DNA from: Jatrophihabitans sp.
GTDB taxonomy: Bacteria > Actinomycetota > Actinomycetes > Mycobacteriales > Jatrophihabitantaceae
DNA: 64,000 nt
Direction: 5' to 3'
Assembly (NCBI GenBank): GCA_036399055.1
Contig: DASWNX010000036.1
Coordinates: 1-64,000 of the forward strand
Shown here: one piece after another, positions 60,933 to 64,000 of the stretch
Position numbering within the stretch: the first letter of the stretch is position 1
Layout of the letters: every line of letters starts with the position of its first letter
Notes under the pieces: generated by a model
Told to the model about the DNA's origin: nothing
The model's input: only the letters and a program-made list of their open reading frames with translations
Databases searched by the model: none
Position numbers and translations under genes: made by a program

Positions 60933-63488
60933 TCAGCTGCCGACGCTGAGCAGTCGCAGCCGCGGAGCGCTCTCGGTCGTGCGGCCCAGCCAGTTCCGCA
61001 GGTCCGCACCGGCCATCGGCCGGCTGATGTAGTAGCCCTGCGCGACCTGGCAGCCCAATCCGCGCAGCTCGTCCAGGGTCGCCAGGTCCTCCACGCCCTC
61101 GGCCACGATACGCAGGTTCAGGTCCGCGCCCAGGCCGATGATCGTCTTGATCAGCGCGCGGGTGCTGGCCCGGTTGTCCCCGGACAGGCCCTGGACGAAG
61201 GACCGGTCGATCTTGACCTCGCCCACCGGCAGCCGTTGCAGGTAGGACAGGCTGGAGTAGCCGGTGCCGAAGTCGTCCAGGCTCAGCGTCACGCCCAGAT
61301 CGCGCAGCTGGTGCAGAACCGGCAAGGTCTGCGCCGGGTCGCCCATCACGCTGCTCTCGGTGATCTCCAGGATCACCCGGTCGGCGGGCAGTCCGATCCG
61401 GGCGATGGCCTTGGCCACCCGGTCGGGCAGCTGCGGGTCGCTGATGTTGCGTGCGGAGAGGTTGACCGCGACGCTGATCGGGTAGCCGTCGGCCGTCCAG
61501 GTGCGGCAGGCGGTCAGTCCGGCTTCCAACACCAGCGGGGTGAGCCCCTCGATCAGGCCGGTGGACTCGGCCAGCGGGATGAAACGGTCCGGACCGAGCA
61601 CGCCCAGGGTGGGGTGCGCCCATCGCACGAGGGCCTCCACGCCGGTCACCATGCCGGTCTGCAGGTCGATCTTGGGCTGGTAGTGCAGCAGCATCTGCTC
61701 GGGGTGGTCGCTGAGCGCCATCCGCAGGTCGGCGACCAGGGCCAGCCGCTCGATCCGGCCACGGTCCATCTCGGGCCCGTACACCGCGACCCGGCGGTCG
61801 TTTGCCTTCGCCTCGTACATCGCGGTGTCGGCCTGGCGCAGCAGGTCCGGCTGGGCCGACAGGCCGTTGGTGACGGCGACTCCGATGCTGCTCTCCGGAG
61901 TCAGCATCGCCTCCTCGAACCGCACCGGCTGGGCCAGCGTGTCGGCCACCAGCTCGGCCAGCCCGGCGGCGTCCTCGCCTCCCGGCAGCAGCACCGCGAA
62001 CTCGTCGCCACCCAGCCGTGCCACCGTGGCACTGGTCGGCAGGCAGCCGCGCAGCCGGTCGGCGACCACCTTCAGCAGCCGGTCCCCCACGTCGTGGCCC
62101 AGGATGTCGTTGACCTCCTTGAACCGGTCGAGGTCCAGCAGCAGCACAGCCGCGTCGCCGGCGCCGCCGGCCAGCACCTGGTTGATCTGCTCGCTGAGGT
62201 GGGCTCGGTTGGACAGCCCGGTGAGTGAGTCATGGGTGGCGTCATAGCCCAGCTTCTCGACCAGCCGGGTGCTGCGGATGGCCACCGCGAGATGGCCGGT
62301 GAGGGTCTGCAGCAGGGTCAGGTCGTCCTCGACGAAGGTGGCGGTCTCGCCGAGGCGGTCCGTCACGGTCAGGGTCCCGGCGGATCCGCTGGACAGCGGC
62401 AGCGCCACCACGACGGCGTCTCGCACCCCGCGGTCGAGCAGCCAGCGTCGCAGGCCGCGGTCCTTGGTGGTCCGGGCAGCCAGGGTCGGCTCCTCCTGGA
62501 CGAGGGCGCGCACCGAGATCCAGTCGGAGTAGTCGATGGTGCGCCGGCTGACCACCAGGACCTCGTCCTCGCCGATGGTCAGGGTCAGCGCCGCTGTCGG
62601 CTCAGCGTCGGGATGGGGGGCGCTGAGGTTCGTCAGCTGGCCGTCGACGATCATCACCTCGACGGTGGCGGCTCGCAGCAGCTGCCGGATTCGCGACAGC
62701 AGCTGGCCGGCGAGGACCTCGAGAGACTCCGCGCCTACGCCGTCAGAGACGAACTCGTGGATCAGGGTCAGCGCCTGGTGCCGCCTGCGGGTCGAGGCGT
62801 GGCCACGGTAGGCCGCGGCCCCGACGGCGATCACCAGCACCACCAGCCCTCCGCCGAGCGCGCCGTTGTCCAACAGCAACAGCACGATCACCGCGAAGGC
62901 GCTGGCCACCGCGCTGAGGGCAGCGGCCGATACCAGCACGTCGGCGATCTCCCGACCGCTGAGCGGGCCGTTGTGCAGTCTGATCAGGCTCAACACCAGC
63001 AGGCTCATCAGCTGGTCGACACCGGCGACGACGACCATCACGACGAAGACGGTCCACAGATCCACCTCGTGCCGGTGCTGCAGCCACAGATGGATGATGG
63101 TGGCGTCCAGGGCCGCCTCGCACGCGTAGGCGGCGCCGTTGTACAGGATCTTGTCAAAGTTGATCCGTTGCAGCACGAACGCGATCAGAGCCGCGGACAG
63201 CCGCGCGATCACGAAGGTCTGCGGGGACACCAGAAGCACGCCGAGCACCAGTGGGACGCCGGCCAGGGTCAGCGAATGGGCCTGCCGACGGAACTCGACG
63301 TTCATCAGGAACTGCTCGGAGAGCAGGAACAACGCGGCCAACGCGGGAGCCAGCACCGGAGCGGGCAGGTTCAGCACCAGGATCGGCTCGGAATCTGCGT
63401 TCCAGGTCAGTCCCACAGCCACCAGGGCCAGGATGCCGCTGAGGATCAGCGTGCACCGGGCGGCGGCGCCTCTGGGCGAGCGGCTCAT
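60933..63488 (-). CDS. GGDEF-EAL protein (diguanylate cyclase/phosphodiesterase) with membrane and GAF-like domains
   Basis: 851 aa from the ATG at 63488. The N-terminal ~220 residues contain six or so helices of an MASE-like sensor; a GAF-like region follows (about 240-400). The GGDEF domain has THDSLTGLSNRAHL and the intact RLGGDEFAVLL; the EAL domain has LHYQPKIDLQTGMVTGVEALVRW, VNLSARN, EITES and LSLDDFGTGYSSLSYL, all catalytic. Both activities look possible, so it can make or break c-di-GMP. The S8-peptidase gene ends 2 nt upstream. Confidence 0.93.
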   Translation of the reverse strand: MSRSPRGAAARCTLILSGILALVAVGLTWNADSEPILVLNLPAPVLAPALAALFLLSEQFLMNVEFRRQAHSLTLAGVPLVLGVLLVSPQTFVIARLSAALIAFVLQRINFDKILYNGAAYACEAALDATIIHLWLQHRHEVDLWTVFVVMVVVAGVDQLMSLLVLSLIRLHNGPLSGREIADVLVSAAALSAVASAFAVIVLLLLDNGALGGGLVVLVIAVGAAAYRGHASTRRRHQALTLIHEFVSDGVGAESLEVLAGQLLSRIRQLLRAATVEVMIVDGQLTNLSAPHPDAEPTAALTLTIGEDEVLVVSRRTIDYSDWISVRALVQEEPTLAARTTKDRGLRRWLLDRGVRDAVVVALPLSSGSAGTLTVTDRLGETATFVEDDLTLLQTLTGHLAVAIRSTRLVEKLGYDATHDSLTGLSNRAHLSEQINQVLAGGAGDAAVLLLDLDRFKEVNDILGHDVGDRLLKVVADRLRGCLPTSATVARLGGDEFAVLLPGGEDAAGLAELVADTLAQPVRFEEAMLTPESSIGVAVTNGLSAQPDLLRQADTAMYEAKANDRRVAVYGPEMDRGRIERLALVADLRMALSDHPEQMLLHYQPKIDLQTGMVTGVEALVRWAHPTLGVLGPDRFIPLAESTGLIEGLTPLVLEAGLTACRTWTADGYPISVAVNLSARNISDPQLPDRVAKAIARIGLPADRVILEITESSVMGDPAQTLPVLHQLRDLGVTLSLDDFGTGYSSLSYLQRLPVGEVKIDRSFVQGLSGDNRASTRALIKTIIGLGADLNLRIVAEGVEDLATLDELRGLGCQVAQGYYISRPMAGADLRNWLGRTTESAPRLRLLSVGS

Positions 63489-63490
63489 GC

Positions 63491-64000
63491 TCAGCCCCAA
63501 GTCGCAGCTGACCAGCGCGCCGAGGACCAGCGCGCGGAGGACCAGCGCGCCGAGGACCAGCGCGCCGAGGACCAGCGCGCGGAGGACCAGTCGGCGTCAC
63601 TCCAGCGCGCGGAGGACCAGTCGGCGTCACTCCAGCGTGCCGAGGACCAGCGCGCCGAGGACCAGCGGGCCGAGGACCAGCGCGCCGAAGACCAGCGCGC
63701 CGAGGACCAGCGCGCGGACTCCAGGCTGTCGGTCGCAGATGCCCAACCCGAGCCGGTCCAGGTCCCGCCCATCCAGTCGCCACCCACCCAGGAGGACAGC
63801 TCGGAGGAGGCGGCCCACCAGGCGGGCGCGTTCCAGGGGTTGCCCTGCACGTCGATCTCGCCGGTCAGCGGGACCCCGTCGGCGTCGACCAGGCTGTCAC
63901 CGCCCCGGGCCTCGTCCAGCGAGCCCTGACCGGTGGAGATCGGGAAGTCCTGTGCCGCCGCGTTCTCCAGCCCCGTGCGGGACGTGGACCGGTCGGCGCT
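63491..64000 (-). CDS. S8-family serine peptidase, C-terminal part only (5' end outside window)
   Basis: 170 codons are inside the window, running from the window edge to the TGA at 63491. The segment GQGSLDEARGGDSLVDADGV and LTGEIDVQGNPWNAPAWW is the typical end of actinobacterial subtilisin-like peptidases, after the catalytic domain. The last ~75 residues are a pentapeptide repeat (SARWS, with two DADWS variants). Catalytic residues lie beyond the window, so the assignment rests on the tail. Confidence 0.65.
   Translation of the reverse strand, partial: SADRSTSRTGLENAAAQDFPISTGQGSLDEARGGDSLVDADGVPLTGEIDVQGNPWNAPAWWAASSELSSWVGGDWMGGTWTGSGWASATDSLESARWSSARWSSARWSSARWSSARWSSARWSDADWSSARWSDADWSSARWSSARWSSARWSSARWSSARWSAATWG
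63509..63717 (-). repeat. 15-nt tandem repeat encoding SARWS units
   Basis: About fourteen 15-nt units in a row (GACCAGCGCGCCGAG and close variants on the plus strand) encode Ser-Ala-Arg-Trp-Ser pentapeptides. Two units carry Asp-Ala-Asp-Trp-Ser instead (near 63588 and 63618). The regular Trp spacing suggests a wall- or surface-binding tail. Confidence 0.9.

Noticed and set aside
63509..63717. Regular short repeats resembling a CRISPR array
   Set aside because: The units are directly adjacent 15-mers without spacers and stay in frame as SARWS codons of a peptidase tail.

Overview
The window is very GC-rich, densely packed DNA from an actinobacterium. Evidence for this is a complete phosphatidylinositol-mannoside (PIM) operon (pgsA-patA-pimA), a MarP-type periplasmic protease, an Rpf-type resuscitation factor behind a c-di-AMP (ydaO) riboswitch, an EF-G-2 paralogue, many GTG starts and stop/start overlaps, and an S8 peptidase ending in Ser-Ala-Arg-Trp-Ser repeats. 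yebC, pdxT, pdxS, pimA, patA, pgsA, a HIT protein and thrS occur in the same relative order as in Mycobacterium tuberculosis. The repeat-tailed S8 peptidase makes me lean to a Frankiales/Jatrophihabitans-like lineage, but that placement is an inference.

Layout. 1-7.3 kb (minus strand): yebC (cut by the window edge), pdxT, DUF2277, pdxS, DUF3048 protein, LemA-like protein, pimA, patA, pgsA. 7.4-12.9 kb (plus): EF-G-2, a secreted lytic transglycosylase, a small secreted protein, a decayed GNAT gene and an Ala/Lys/Arg-rich protein; this block separates pgsA from the HIT gene and thrS (12.9-15.6 kb, minus). 15.7-17.6 kb: a CapA-like lipoprotein and an RDD-like membrane protein.

17.7-30.8 kb (plus) is the most interesting region: a RiPP biosynthetic operon. 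It holds an ocin-ThiF-like leader-binding protein, a 56-aa precursor peptide whose entire 26-residue core is Ser, Cys or Thr, a YcaO cyclodehydratase, a two-domain SagB-type dehydrogenase, a split LanB (glutamylation protein plus elimination protein), a PqqD-M50 membrane metalloprotease and a two-gene ABC transporter. Together these predict a peptide with azole rings made from Cys/Ser/Thr and dehydroamino acids made from the remaining Ser/Thr. No second LanB-C-like pyridine synthase is visible, so a linear, goadsporin-like product is more likely than a macrocyclic thiopeptide.

30.9-41.4 kb: an ArsR regulator with tandem operators and an SRPBCC-YCII protein, a succinate-semialdehyde dehydrogenase, a pyridoxamine-oxidase-like protein, a molybdenum locus (modC-modB-modA, a MerR-Mop regulator, moeA), an aldo/keto reductase and an MFS transporter. 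41.4-48 kb is an accessory patch that looks less GC-rich: orphan Phd antitoxin, DUF2283, ArsC-like reductase, rifampin ADP-ribosyltransferase (arr) and a Gabija-type defence pair (gajA-gajB) lying between related short direct repeats.

48-64 kb: aldo/keto reductase, marP, two membrane proteins, the c-di-AMP riboswitch and rpf gene, a HelD-type helicase, a DMT transporter, a GT4 glycosyltransferase with a PIG-L deacetylase, a candidate small RNA with its own promoter, a kinase-like/LPG-synthase-like membrane protein, a GGDEF-EAL protein, and the C-terminal end of an S8 peptidase.
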